A stretch of 64,000 nt of DNA. It comes from CAYRVF01 sp964427535 (GTDB lineage Bacteria > Chloroflexota > Ktedonobacteria > Ktedonobacterales > JADMIN01). The stretch lies in assembly GCA_964427535.1 (NCBI GenBank), contig CAYRVF010000001.1, forward strand, positions 1 to 64,000, written 5' to 3'. A program made the position numbers and the translations under genes. Positions 1 through 8,393 of the stretch are shown piece after piece; the stretch's first letter is position 1; each line of letters opens with the position of its first letter. The notes beneath the pieces were generated by a model. It was not told the DNA's origin, did not search any database, and saw only the letters and a program-made list of their open reading frames with translations.

Positions 1-1
1 C

Positions 2-1414
2 GAAGCGCAGGTGCTGCGCTGGATGATCGACGTCTGCGGTGCGCTGGACGAGATGCATAATCTGCGGGTGCCAATCATTCACCGCGATATCAAGCCCGCC
101 AACATCAAGGTGACGCCCGAGGGGCGCCCGGTGCTAATCGACTTTGGACTGGCGAAGCTGCAGCGCGCGGGCCGGCCGACGATGACGGCGGCCCAGGGCG
201 TCTCGCCGGGCTTCGCGCCGCCCGAGCAGTATATGGCGAAGGGGCGCACCGACGCCCGGACGGACATTTACGGTCTGGGCGCGACGCTCTACGCCTGTCT
301 CACTGGCAAAGATCCGCCAGAAGCCCCCTCGCGCCTGCTCGCGCAGACCGGCGCGGCGGGCAGCGGCGGGGCGAACCTCATCCACCCGCGCAAGCGCAAT
401 CCGCGCGTGAGCGAGGCGACTGACCGGCTCGTGGTTAAAGCGCTGGAGCTCTCGCCGACGCACCGCCAACAGACCGCCGCGCAGATGCGCGACGAGATGG
501 TGGCTGCGCTGCGCCTGCTCGAAGACCCGGCGCCGCTCGCGGAGCCAGCGCGGCGGACACTTGCCGCGCCAGGCCCGAGCGAGAGCGGGACGAAACGCCC
601 GGCACTCGCTGGTGGCGGCGGCCTGCTGAAAAGCACGGGCAAACAGCCTGCCGTGGGGAGCGCGCGGCCGAGTGCCGTGCCACCGGCTGTCTCCGACCCG
701 CGCACCGGCAGGCAGATGGCCCTCGCGGCGGAGTCTCGCACGGGACAGCAGCCCGCCCTGGCACGCGGAGGCACCGGGAAGCAGCCCGCGGCAGCCGTAG
801 ACGCCCGCAGCACCGGCCGCCAGCCCGCCGTGCTGCCGCGTGCCACGGGGATGATGGCGGCGCCTGCAGAGGCTCCCATGGGGGCCGCGGCGACGGCGGT
901 GATTCCGGCGACGGCCGCCGGACCGGTGGTTGCCCCAGCGGCGACGAAGGCGGCCTCGGTGCCAGCCGATACGTCTGGCTCGTGGATTCACCTCGGCTCG
1001 ACGCCGCTCGGCGGATTCGGCAAGTTCACGCTCACCTTTTCGGTAGTCGAGATGCTCTGGGGCGCGATCGTGCTGGTGCTGGGCGCGGTGGCCATCGGCA
1101 ATCAGAACAAGCCGTTCCCGGTGTTGCAGTTCGCGCTGATCTGGCTGGCCGTCGTCGCGGTCGTCAGTCTGGTGGGCGGGCAGGCGCTCAGCCGTCCGAT
1201 CTTCCGGCGCGGGCGCATCGCCAACTTGCGGCGCGGCTTCCAGGGGACGGGGCTCTTCCTCTACTCGGTGCTGGTGCATGCCGTCGCGGTGTGGGGGGCG
1301 CACATCTTCGCCACCGACCAGGGCAATCCGACGCTGGCCATCGTCGCGTTCATGCTCTTCGGCGTGAATGTCTTCGTCGTCGGCGTGCTCTCGATCGTCA
1401 ACGTGCTCGCCTGA
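2..1414 (+). CDS. Ser/Thr protein kinase, 5'-truncated by the window edge
   Basis: This is the C-terminal part of a Hanks-type Ser/Thr kinase; the frame is open from base 2, so the ATP-binding lobe lies upstream of the window. Numbering from the codon at base 11, the catalytic loop HRDIKPAN starts at residue 24, DFG is at 44-46 and the activation-segment motif APPEQ at 69-73. The kinase domain ends near residue 170. It is followed by a long Ala/Pro-rich linker with five copies of a TG(K/R/Q)Q(P/M)A motif, and then about four hydrophobic segments from residue 345 to the end. The kinase head should face the cytoplasm with a multi-span C-terminal membrane domain. The signal it senses cannot be told from the sequence. 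Confidence 0.9.
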   Translation, partial: EAQVLRWMIDVCGALDEMHNLRVPIIHRDIKPANIKVTPEGRPVLIDFGLAKLQRAGRPTMTAAQGVSPGFAPPEQYMAKGRTDARTDIYGLGATLYACLTGKDPPEAPSRLLAQTGAAGSGGANLIHPRKRNPRVSEATDRLVVKALELSPTHRQQTAAQMRDEMVAALRLLEDPAPLAEPARRTLAAPGPSESGTKRPALAGGGGLLKSTGKQPAVGSARPSAVPPAVSDPRTGRQMALAAESRTGQQPALARGGTGKQPAAAVDARSTGRQPAVLPRATGMMAAPAEAPMGAAATAVIPATAAGPVVAPAATKAASVPADTSGSWIHLGSTPLGGFGKFTLTFSVVEMLWGAIVLVLGAVAIGNQNKPFPVLQFALIWLAVVAVVSLVGGQALSRPIFRRGRIANLRRGFQGTGLFLYSVLVHAVAVWGAHIFATDQGNPTLAIVAFMLFGVNVFVVGVLSIVNVLA

Positions 1415-1418
1415 GTAC

Positions 1419-1458
1419 ATATCCCGCGACACGGCGCCGTCCGCCGGTCGCGGGATAT
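1419..1458 (+). terminator. 12-bp perfect inverted repeat after the kinase gene
   Basis: ATATCCCGCGAC (1419-1430) is perfectly complementary to GTCGCGGGATAT (1447-1458) across a 16-base loop. It begins five bases after the kinase stop codon, so a transcription terminator or 3' stabilising hairpin is likely, although no T-run follows. Its right arm overlaps a TATACT hexamer (1456-1461) that could serve as a -10 for the aminotransferase gene, so the hairpin might also be an operator. Confidence 0.5.
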
Positions 1459-1542
1459 ACTGCGTTGTGCGCGTCAGCATGCCGCCACGGTGCCACGCGC
1501 GCTCGACGACGAACGGGCTTTCTCCGGGCAGGAGCGACGCCG

Positions 1543-2730
1543 ATGACCTCACTGAACCCCACGCTGAACCCCACGCTGGCCGCCCTGCGCCCAAATCCGC
1601 TCTTTCGCATCGGCGCGCTGGTGCATGGGCGCACCGACGTGCTGCACCTCGAATTCGGCGAGCCGGACTTCGCCACTCCCGCGCACATCACGGCCGCCGC
1701 CGAGCACTCACTCGCCACCGAACGCCCAACGTATGGACCGAACGCGGGCATGCCGTTTCTACGCGCGACGATCGCTGAGCGTGTGGCGCGTGTGACTGGC
1801 GTTGTCGCAGCGCCCGAGCAGATCGTCGTCACGACGGGCGGCACCGGCGCGCTGACGGCGTGCGTGCTGGCGCTCTGCGCGCCCGGCGACGAGGTGCTGG
1901 TGCCTGACCCCGCCTGGCCCGGCTACGACATGATGGTGCCGCTGCCAGGAGCGCGCAAGGTCGCCTATCCACTGCTCGCCGACGACGGCTGGCAGCCCGA
2001 TTTCGACGCGCTGGAGCGGACGGTCTCGCCGCGCACGCGCATCCTGATCGTGAACAGTCCCTCCAATCCGGGCGGCGCGGTCTTCTCGCGCGTGGCGCTA
2101 GAGCGGCTGGTCGCCTTCGCCGAGCGCCACAACCTCTGGCTGGTCTCAGACGAAGCCTACGACGAGCTCACCTTCGACGGCGCGCACGTGAGTCCGGCGG
2201 CGCTGGGCGGGTCGGGCCGTGTGTTGGTCACGGGTACCTTCTCGAAGGCCTACGCGATGACCGGCTGGCGGCTGGGGTGGGTGGTCGCGCCGCCGGACGT
2301 GGTGCCGCTGCTGACGTTCGCCGTCTCCGCCCAGATCAACAATCTGCCGCTCTTCATCCAGCGCGCGGGCCACGCGGCGCTGACCGGCCCGCAGGACTGC
2401 GTCGGCGAGATGCGCGCGTCGTACCGTGCGCGCCGTGACCTCGCGCTTGAGTTGCTGCGGACGCACGATCTCGTCGAGTACGTGCCGAGCGGCGCGTTCT
2501 ACTTGCTCGTCGACGTGGCACGCGCGGCGGGGCGGCAGGATGATCCCGCATTCGACAGCACCGCCTTCGCCGAGGCGCTGGTGCGCGAGCGGGGCATCGC
2601 GGTGGCCCCAGGCGCGGCGTTCGGCGCCAGCATCCCCGGGAAAGTACGCCTCTCGCTCGCCAGCTCCGAGGAGACGCTGCGCGCGGGCATCAGCGGCCTG
2701 CTCGACTTCGCCGCGACCTACACCGGGTAG
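1543..2730 (+). CDS. Class I/II pyridoxal-phosphate aminotransferase
   Basis: A 395-residue fold-type I aminotransferase of the aspartate aminotransferase superfamily. It transfers an amino group between an amino acid and a 2-oxo acid in the cytoplasm. Visible motifs are the N-terminal LEFGEPDF substrate-binding segment, NSPSNPGG, the VSDEAYDEL stretch with the PLP-contacting Asp, and SKAYAMTGWRLGW with the Schiff-base lysine K235. The start at 1543 is chosen because GGAG lies eight bases upstream and the frame further 5' overlaps the kinase gene with no homology. The exact amino-acid specificity is not visible; Asp/Ala/aromatic enzymes of this subgroup look alike. Confidence 0.9.
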   Translation: MTSLNPTLNPTLAALRPNPLFRIGALVHGRTDVLHLEFGEPDFATPAHITAAAEHSLATERPTYGPNAGMPFLRATIAERVARVTGVVAAPEQIVVTTGGTGALTACVLALCAPGDEVLVPDPAWPGYDMMVPLPGARKVAYPLLADDGWQPDFDALERTVSPRTRILIVNSPSNPGGAVFSRVALERLVAFAERHNLWLVSDEAYDELTFDGAHVSPAALGGSGRVLVTGTFSKAYAMTGWRLGWVVAPPDVVPLLTFAVSAQINNLPLFIQRAGHAALTGPQDCVGEMRASYRARRDLALELLRTHDLVEYVPSGAFYLLVDVARAAGRQDDPAFDSTAFAEALVRERGIAVAPGAAFGASIPGKVRLSLASSEETLRAGISGLLDFAATYTG

Positions 2731-2828
2731 CAGACGGCCGGGCGGGTGGCGTTCCCGGCCGCGCGTCGGGCACCCCATCCAGCCGCAGCCCGGCCTCATG
2801 AAGTCAACTGGCACGGCTCCTACAGTTA

Positions 2829-2854
2829 TAAAGAGGGCAGCCGCACCTCTGCCC
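2829..2854 (-). terminator. Rho-independent terminator of the membrane-anchored protein gene
   Basis: On the minus strand GGGCAG pairs with CTGCCC across an eight-base loop and is followed by TCTTTAT. It starts directly after the stop codon of the gene ending at 2856. It also separates the two convergent genes. Confidence 0.6.
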
Positions 2855-2855
2855 G

Positions 2856-3806
2856 CTAGCTCCGACCGAAGAACAGCCCGTTGACGACGGCGTTGCCAGG
2901 AATGGCATCGTTGGTAAACTGGATCGTGAAATGACCGCGCACGTTCCAGACGAGATATTCGCCGCTCTCAAAGCCGGTCACAGTGCGAGAGTCGAGCGTG
3001 GTGTGCGTCGCGGGATCGATCATGCGGATCGTCTCGGTGCGGTGCAGGTTGTCCCAATCGAGCAGGTAGAGCGCGAGTTGGTGCGTCTGGCCGTCGGTGA
3101 TATTCACGTCGAGGCTGAAGCCGGTGAGCGAGTAGAGGCACCCGGCGACCCGATCACTGGGGCTGAACGTGCGTTGCAGCGCGCGCGCGTCGGCAGTTGA
3201 GCCAGCCCAGGTATAGCCGGCCGCGCCGGAGGGCGTGATGGTGATGCTCTTCGGCAGGCTCGCGGCGTCGCTGGGGAGATCCGCGCCTTCGCTGCCGTAG
3301 ACGCCGTGCCACGACCCCTGTGTCGTCACGTCGCGCGAGACGAACGTCGCAGCCGCGTGTCCGGTGCTCACTGCCGCTGCCGTGCGCGCGGGAGTCGCTG
3401 TGCCGCGCGGGCTGGTGGCGTGTGATGTGCTGGGTACGTCCCGAGAGAGCGATGCGACAGGCGCGGCGGGCGTGACGATGTGGACGAGCAGCAGCATCAG
3501 CAGCATGCCGACCACCACGCCGGTGCCGCCGACCGCGAGCAGCAGGCGCAGCAGCCCGCGGTCCATCGCACGCAGCCTGTCCATGACCTCCCCGGCCATG
3601 CTGACGCCGGACTGCCGCCAGCGGTCGAACGGCGGGTAGGCGGCGCCGGGGATACGTGGCCCGGCCAGCGGCACTGGCGTCTCCGGCACGGGCGGCGTGC
3701 GATGCCGGAGGTCCAGCAGCGTGGGCTGTTCGATCTCGTCCGTCTCCTGCTGCTCGCCATGAGCAGGCGGCGCCGAGGAGGGTCGTGAGGATGAGGGAGT
3801 GCTCAC
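2856..3806 (-). CDS. Membrane-anchored protein with an extracellular beta-sandwich-like domain
   Basis: About 316 residues. A Pro/Glu-rich cytoplasmic N-terminus is followed by one strong transmembrane segment near residues 84-110, a Thr/Ala-rich stalk, and a C-terminal domain of about 150 residues. That domain starts at a WHGVYGSEGAD motif, continues with VNITDGQTHQLALYLLDWD, and ends at VNGLFFG. I recall this domain from many secreted bacterial proteins, where it looks like a carbohydrate-binding jelly roll. No catalytic residues are evident. The GTG at 3806 is preferred because AAAGGTGG lies six bases upstream of it; an in-frame ATG at 3845 has no ribosome binding site. Function unknown; surface adhesion or glycan binding is a guess. 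Confidence 0.7.
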   Translation of the reverse strand: MSTPSSSRPSSAPPAHGEQQETDEIEQPTLLDLRHRTPPVPETPVPLAGPRIPGAAYPPFDRWRQSGVSMAGEVMDRLRAMDRGLLRLLLAVGGTGVVVGMLLMLLLVHIVTPAAPVASLSRDVPSTSHATSPRGTATPARTAAAVSTGHAAATFVSRDVTTQGSWHGVYGSEGADLPSDAASLPKSITITPSGAAGYTWAGSTADARALQRTFSPSDRVAGCLYSLTGFSLDVNITDGQTHQLALYLLDWDNLHRTETIRMIDPATHTTLDSRTVTGFESGEYLVWNVRGHFTIQFTNDAIPGNAVVNGLFFGRS

Positions 3807-4092
3807 TCCGTGCCACCTTTCTAATATGTGTGGAGTTTTAGGCATGCGGACAGTGGACGCAACAACCGTGCCTATCGGCCAGTCTACATCAAGCTGGCGT
3901 CTTTCTCAGACATCGGCACCAATTGGTCGTGCTGGGCAATTCACGCACAGCCTACCCAGCGCACACACCGGGTGTTTCCCAGACGCTCCGCGCAGCGGGC
4001 GGGCTGCTCTGTTTTAGACGATGGGCACGCGGACGAGGTATCGTCTGCGACAAGCGGCGAGTGGAGCGTAGCCGTCCGGGGAGGATGGATGT

Positions 4093-6327
4093 ATGCCGAT
4101 TGAAATCACCGTGTCACCGCCCGGCCTCACCATCAGCCAGGGCCGCACGTTCGTCGTCACCTCTGAGAGTGGCGAGATCGACTCCGCGACCGAGCAGGGG
4201 ATCTTCGCCATCGACACCCGATTTATCAACTACTACCAGCTCTACATCAACCAGCATCCGTGGAAGCTCGTGACCTCCAGCCCGCTGAGCTTCTACGCCG
4301 CGCGCATCCACATGACGAACCCCACGATCGTCACAGAGCTGGGCACCATTCCCGAGCACACACTGCGTTTTACGCTCGACCGCATCGTCGAGGACGGCAT
4401 CACCGAGGAACTCTCCATCGCGAACCACTCAGGCCGAGCCGTCCGCTTTCTGCTGGAGCTGGCGTTGCGGTCCGATTTCGCCGATATCTTCGAGGTGAAG
4501 ATGCGCTCGTTTATCCAGCGTGGACGCATTCAGACGACCTGGGACGAGCAGCAGCACATACTGCGCACATCGTACACCCACCTCGACTTCCATCGTGCGG
4601 TGTCCTACGTCGTGCCAGAGGCGACGGTGCCGATAGGCTACGCGAACGGTCGCATCTCCTTCGAGGTGGCGCTCGAGCACGGAGCGGAATGGAGGGGCTG
4701 CGGCGAGATGGTGCTGGAGCACGGGCAGCGCAGACGGCGCCTCATCCCGCGCACGCAACCACGTCGGATCACGATGCCCACATTCGCCGACATCGCGACG
4801 CGCACGCCCGCGGACGAGCAGCCCATCACCGATTTCGATGAGCGCCAGGCACGCTGGCGCGCGCGCTGCATGGCGATCGAGACGCCCAACCAGTATGTCT
4901 ACAGCATGTACAGCGAAGCTGTCGACGACATGGGCGCGCTGCGCATCTACGACATGGATGTCTCCGACGAGGCGTGGGTGCCCGCGGCGGGCGTTCCCTG
5001 GTTCGTCACGCTCTTTGGCCGCGACAGCCTGATCGTGGCGCTGCAGAACATGCCGGTCGCGCCGGGGTTCGCCCGCGGCGCGCTGAAGCGGCTGGCGGAG
5101 TATCAGGCGACGCAGCGCGACGATTGGCGCGACGCGCAGCCCGGCAAGATTTTGCACGAGATCCGCTTCGGGGAGCTGGCGCACTTCAACAAAATCCCCT
5201 TTACGCCCTACTATGGCACTGCCGACGCGACGATCCTCTTTCTCATCACGCTCGATGAAGCCTATCGCTGGACAGGCGACCGCGAGCTGCTCCATGAGTA
5301 TCGCGAGGTCGCCGAGCAGTGCCTGATGTGGATTGACAACTACGGTGACCTGGACGGCGACGGCTATCAGGAATACAAGACGTTTTCGCCTTTGGGCTAC
5401 GAGAATCAGGGCTGGAAGGATGCCGCCGACGCCGTCGTCTACGCCGACGGGACCCAGGTGCCGCAACCCAAGGGGCTGTGTGAGTTGCAGGGCTACGTCT
5501 ACGACGCGAAGCTTCGCATGGCTGAGATGTTCGAGGTGCTCGGCGACGTGGGCCGGGCACGGGCGCTGCGCGAGCAGGCCGCGACGCTGCGGCAGCGATT
5601 CAACGACGTGTTCTGGATGGAGGACGAGGGCTGCTACGCGTATGGGCTGGACCCGCGGAAGCGGCAAATCACGAGTGTCACCTCCAACGCCGGGCATTGC
5701 CTGTGGAGTGGCATCGCCGACCCAGAGAAAGCGATCCGCACCGCGCACCGGCTGCTGCAGCCCGACATGTGGAGCGGCTGGGGAATCCGCACGATTACGA
5801 GTGAGAACCCGGCGTACAATCCGTTCTCGTATCACATTGGCTCGGTGTGGCCACACGACAACGGCATCATCGCCGCGGGCTTCAAGCGCTATGGTCTGGC
5901 GGCCGAGGCGAATTTCGTGATTCGTGGCGTGTTTGATGCCGCGCGGAGGTTTGCGGTGTACCGCCTGCCAGAGATCTACGCGGGCATCGAGCGCAGCGGG
6001 CGCATCTCCGACTTTCCGGTGCTCTACCCGGGTGGCGCGAACATTCCCCAGGCATGGGCCTCGGGCGCCGTGTTCATGATGCTCCAGACGATCCTGGGTC
6101 TCCGCGCCGACGCGCCGCACGACCGACTCTATGTCAAGCCCACGCTGCCCGACTGGCTGCCCGCGCTGCAGCTACACCACCTGAACGTCGGCCCGACCCT
6201 ACTCGATCTCCGCTTCTGGCGCGAGGGCACGGAGTCGCGGTGGGAGGTCGTCGGTCAGCGTCCACGCGACGACGCGCCGCTGTGCCCCATCACCGTGCTC
6301 GACGACCCAACGTTTCCGATGCGGTAA
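4093..6327 (+). CDS. Amylo-alpha-1,6-glucosidase / glycogen-debranching-type glycoside hydrolase
   Basis: A 744-residue protein with the two-part layout of bacterial amylo-alpha-1,6-glucosidases. The N-terminal beta-sandwich domain (about residues 10-210) contains the typical segments SQGRTFVVTSESGEI and GIFAIDTRF. The (alpha/alpha)6-barrel domain (about 270-710) contains PWFVTLFGRDSLI, ENQGWKDAADAV and SVWPHDNGIIAAGF, the regions where the family's acidic catalytic residues lie. It would hydrolyse alpha-1,6-linked glucose branches or related glucosides in the cytoplasm. GGGGAGGA precedes the start by seven bases. It stands alone here, with no glgA/B/C/P genes in the window, so the natural substrate is uncertain. 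Confidence 0.88.
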   Translation: MPIEITVSPPGLTISQGRTFVVTSESGEIDSATEQGIFAIDTRFINYYQLYINQHPWKLVTSSPLSFYAARIHMTNPTIVTELGTIPEHTLRFTLDRIVEDGITEELSIANHSGRAVRFLLELALRSDFADIFEVKMRSFIQRGRIQTTWDEQQHILRTSYTHLDFHRAVSYVVPEATVPIGYANGRISFEVALEHGAEWRGCGEMVLEHGQRRRRLIPRTQPRRITMPTFADIATRTPADEQPITDFDERQARWRARCMAIETPNQYVYSMYSEAVDDMGALRIYDMDVSDEAWVPAAGVPWFVTLFGRDSLIVALQNMPVAPGFARGALKRLAEYQATQRDDWRDAQPGKILHEIRFGELAHFNKIPFTPYYGTADATILFLITLDEAYRWTGDRELLHEYREVAEQCLMWIDNYGDLDGDGYQEYKTFSPLGYENQGWKDAADAVVYADGTQVPQPKGLCELQGYVYDAKLRMAEMFEVLGDVGRARALREQAATLRQRFNDVFWMEDEGCYAYGLDPRKRQITSVTSNAGHCLWSGIADPEKAIRTAHRLLQPDMWSGWGIRTITSENPAYNPFSYHIGSVWPHDNGIIAAGFKRYGLAAEANFVIRGVFDAARRFAVYRLPEIYAGIERSGRISDFPVLYPGGANIPQAWASGAVFMMLQTILGLRADAPHDRLYVKPTLPDWLPALQLHHLNVGPTLLDLRFWREGTESRWEVVGQRPRDDAPLCPITVLDDPTFPMR

Positions 6328-6368
6328 GGTGGCCGTCGCCTGCGGGTGGGTGGCGACGCGGGCGAGGC

Positions 6369-6397
6369 TTGCCGCGCCCCTACAAACGCGGCGCGGC
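6369..6397. repeat. GC-rich dispersed-type hairpin
   Basis: TGCCGCGCC (6369-6377) pairs with GGCGCGGCA (6389-6397) around CCTACAAACGC. The flanking wording GCGAGGCTTGCCGCGCCCCTAC resembles short intergenic repeats common in Chloroflexota genomes. It lies 40 bases after the glucosidase stop. Confidence 0.5.
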
Positions 6398-6446
6398 AGT
6401 GCGGCGATGTGGCCCGCGGCCACTGGCCAGAGCGCCTGCCAAGCGG

Positions 6447-6468
6447 CCCCTCCCTGCGAGGGGAGGGG
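6447..6468 (+). terminator. GC-rich hairpin terminator candidate
   Basis: CCCCTCCC (6447-6454) pairs with GGGAGGGG (6461-6468) across TGCGAG. It lies between the glucosidase gene and the guaB promoter and could end upstream transcription. No U-tract follows. Confidence 0.45.
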
Positions 6469-6490
6469 GGCGGCGGGAGCGGTCGCCTGT

Positions 6491-6520
6491 TTGACGGCGT
6501 TTTGGCGGTCGTGATACATT
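6491..6520 (+). promoter_or_regulatory. Probable sigma-70-type promoter of guaB
   Basis: TTGACG (6491-6496), an 18-base spacer and TACATT (6515-6520), with TG one base before the -10 (extended -10). The predicted start near 6527 gives a leader of roughly 100 bases that contains the 14-bp hairpin at 6562-6601. Confidence 0.6.
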
Positions 6521-6561
6521 TTCCTGAAATACTCTGTTGTAAACCACACTATCATGAGCCT

Positions 6562-6601
6562 GCACGACTGCACGCACCTTTGATGCCGCGTGCAGTCGTG
6601 C
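6562..6601 (+). promoter_or_regulatory. Perfect 14-bp leader hairpin upstream of guaB
   Basis: GCACGACTGCACGC (6562-6575) is exactly complementary to GCGTGCAGTCGTGC (6588-6601) with a 12-base loop. It ends six bases before the GGGGAG ribosome binding site and 22 bases before the guaB ATG. As RNA it would be a stable leader structure; as DNA it could be an operator. No U-run follows, so simple attenuation is less likely. Confidence 0.55.
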
Positions 6602-6623
6602 GTCACTGGGGAGTAACCGCGCC

Positions 6624-8123
6624 ATGCCGACGGAGCAGGATTGGGACTGGAAGTTTGGCAAAGAGGGACTGACCTTCGACGATGTCTTGTTGATTCCCGC
6701 TGAATCGAGTGTCTTGCCTGCCGAGGTCTCCACTGCGACCCGGCTCACCGCCGACATTGCCCTGAATATCCCGATTCTCTCGGCGGCGATGGATACCGTG
6801 ACGGAGGCGCGGCTGGCGATCGCGCTCGCGCGTGAAGGGGGACTGGGCGTCATCCACCGCAACCTCTCGGTCGAAGATCAGGCGGCGGAAGTCGATAAGG
6901 TGAAACGCTCCGAGTCGGGCATGATTACCGACCCGATCACGCTCGGGCCGGACGACTCGCTCAGCAGCGCGCTCGACGTGATGCGCAAATATCACATCTC
7001 CGGCATTCCCATTACTGACGATAGCGGACGGCTCGTCGGCATCCTCACCAATCGCGACATCCGCTTCGAGAGCAGCACCGACCGGCCCATCCGCGATCTG
7101 ATGACCTCCGAGCATCTCATCACCGCGCCCATCGGCACCACGCTGGAGCAGGCCAGCGACATCCTGCACCGGTACAAGGTGGAGAAGCTGCCGGTGGTGG
7201 ACGAGCACGGGCTGCTCAAGGGCCTCATCACCGTCAAGGACATCCAGAAGAAGATCCAGTATCCATACGCCGCGAAGGACGCCCAGGGACGGCTGCGCGC
7301 GGGCGCCGCGCTCGGCGTCGGGCCGGATGCCTTCGAGCGCGCCGAGGCGCTGGTCGCCGAAGACGTGGACATTCTGGTCGTCGACACCTCGCACGGCCAC
7401 TCGCGCATGGTGATCGACACCGTCGCGAAGCTGGTGCAGACGTTTGGCACGCGCGCGCAGATCGCCGCCGGCAACGTCGCCACCGCCGAAGCGACCGAGG
7501 CACTGATCCAGGCGGGCGTCCACGCGGTGAAGGCGGGTGTGGGACCAGGCTCGATCTGCACCACCCGCGTCGTCGCCGGCGTCGGCATGCCGCAGATTAC
7601 CGCTGTCTTCGACTGCGCCCGGGCGGCGGCGCCGTACGGTATCCCGATCATCGCGGACGGCGGCATCCAGTACTCCGGCGACATCGCCAAGGCGATCGCG
7701 GCGGGGGCGGATACCGTCATGATCGGCGGGCTGCTGGCGGGCGTGGAGGAGAGCCCCGGCGAGCTGATCATCTCGCAGGGCGAGCGCTACAAGGACTATC
7801 GTGGCATGGGGTCTATCGGCGCGATGAAACGCCGCAGCTATAGCAAAGACCGCTATTTCCAGGGCGGCGTGACGGAGGAGCGACAGCTCATCGCCGAGGG
7901 CATCGAGGGGCGAGTGCCGTATAAGGGTGCGCTCAACAACGTCGTCTACCAGCTCGTCGGCGGGCTGCGGCAGGCGATGGGCTACACCGGCGCGGAGACC
8001 GTCGAGGCGCTCAAGACGCGCACACGCTTCGTGCGCATCACCGGCGCGGGCCTGCGCGAGAGTCACCCGCACGACATCCTCATCACCAAGGAAGCGCCAA
8101 ACTACGGCCTGGGGCGGCGGTAG
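6624..8123 (+). CDS. guaB: Inosine-5'-monophosphate dehydrogenase
   Basis: Oxidises IMP to XMP with NAD+, the first committed step of GMP synthesis. The 499-residue length is normal. The N-terminus carries LTFDDVLLIP; a pair of CBS domains interrupts the barrel at about residues 95-215; the catalytic loop GPGSICTTR has the nucleophile C312; the GGIQYSGDIAKAI phosphate-binding motif and the flap (YRGMGSIGAM) follow. The start is set by GGGGAG eleven bases upstream. The gene is monocistronic, with its own promoter, a leader hairpin, and a downstream hairpin at 8144-8165. Confidence 0.97.
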   Translation: MPTEQDWDWKFGKEGLTFDDVLLIPAESSVLPAEVSTATRLTADIALNIPILSAAMDTVTEARLAIALAREGGLGVIHRNLSVEDQAAEVDKVKRSESGMITDPITLGPDDSLSSALDVMRKYHISGIPITDDSGRLVGILTNRDIRFESSTDRPIRDLMTSEHLITAPIGTTLEQASDILHRYKVEKLPVVDEHGLLKGLITVKDIQKKIQYPYAAKDAQGRLRAGAALGVGPDAFERAEALVAEDVDILVVDTSHGHSRMVIDTVAKLVQTFGTRAQIAAGNVATAEATEALIQAGVHAVKAGVGPGSICTTRVVAGVGMPQITAVFDCARAAAPYGIPIIADGGIQYSGDIAKAIAAGADTVMIGGLLAGVEESPGELIISQGERYKDYRGMGSIGAMKRRSYSKDRYFQGGVTEERQLIAEGIEGRVPYKGALNNVVYQLVGGLRQAMGYTGAETVEALKTRTRFVRITGAGLRESHPHDILITKEAPNYGLGRR

Positions 8124-8143
8124 GGCAGGACCTATCCCCCTCC

Positions 8144-8165
8144 CCCCTTCCCTCACGGGAAGGGG
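8144..8165 (+). terminator. Hairpin terminator candidate after guaB
   Basis: CCCCTTCCC (8144-8152) pairs perfectly with GGGAAGGGG (8157-8165) across TCAC, 20 bases after the guaB stop. The rest of the gap to 8393 holds pyrimidine- and purine-rich stretches that look like more dispersed hairpins, with no gene. Confidence 0.5.
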
Positions 8166-8393
8166 TCCGCTGATTGAGCGGCTGAGGCGAAGGACACGAT
8201 GGGCGTTGCTTCCGCGGATCGGCCCCCTCTCCCAGCCTCTCCCCCGCCTGACGGCTTACAGCGAGAGAGAGGAGCCAGACCCCGCACGCGGCGCGCTGTG
8301 CGCGCTCGCGTCCGTTTCCCCCTGCTCTCGGTGTCAGCGGGGGGAGGGGATTAGGGGAAGCGGGCCGCGCCCGTTAGCACACATGCACGCGGG

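Noticed and set aside
134..1594. Long minus-strand open frame opposite the kinase and aminotransferase genes
   Set aside because: It is an Arg-rich shadow caused by the high GC third positions of the plus-strand genes, with no ribosome binding site or domain.
4429..6120. 563-codon minus-strand frame opposite the glucosidase gene
   Set aside because: Same shadow effect; the plus-strand protein has clear domains across the whole stretch.
6603..8156. 517-codon minus-strand frame opposite guaB
   Set aside because: guaB is unmistakable on the plus strand; the antisense translation has no recognisable motif.
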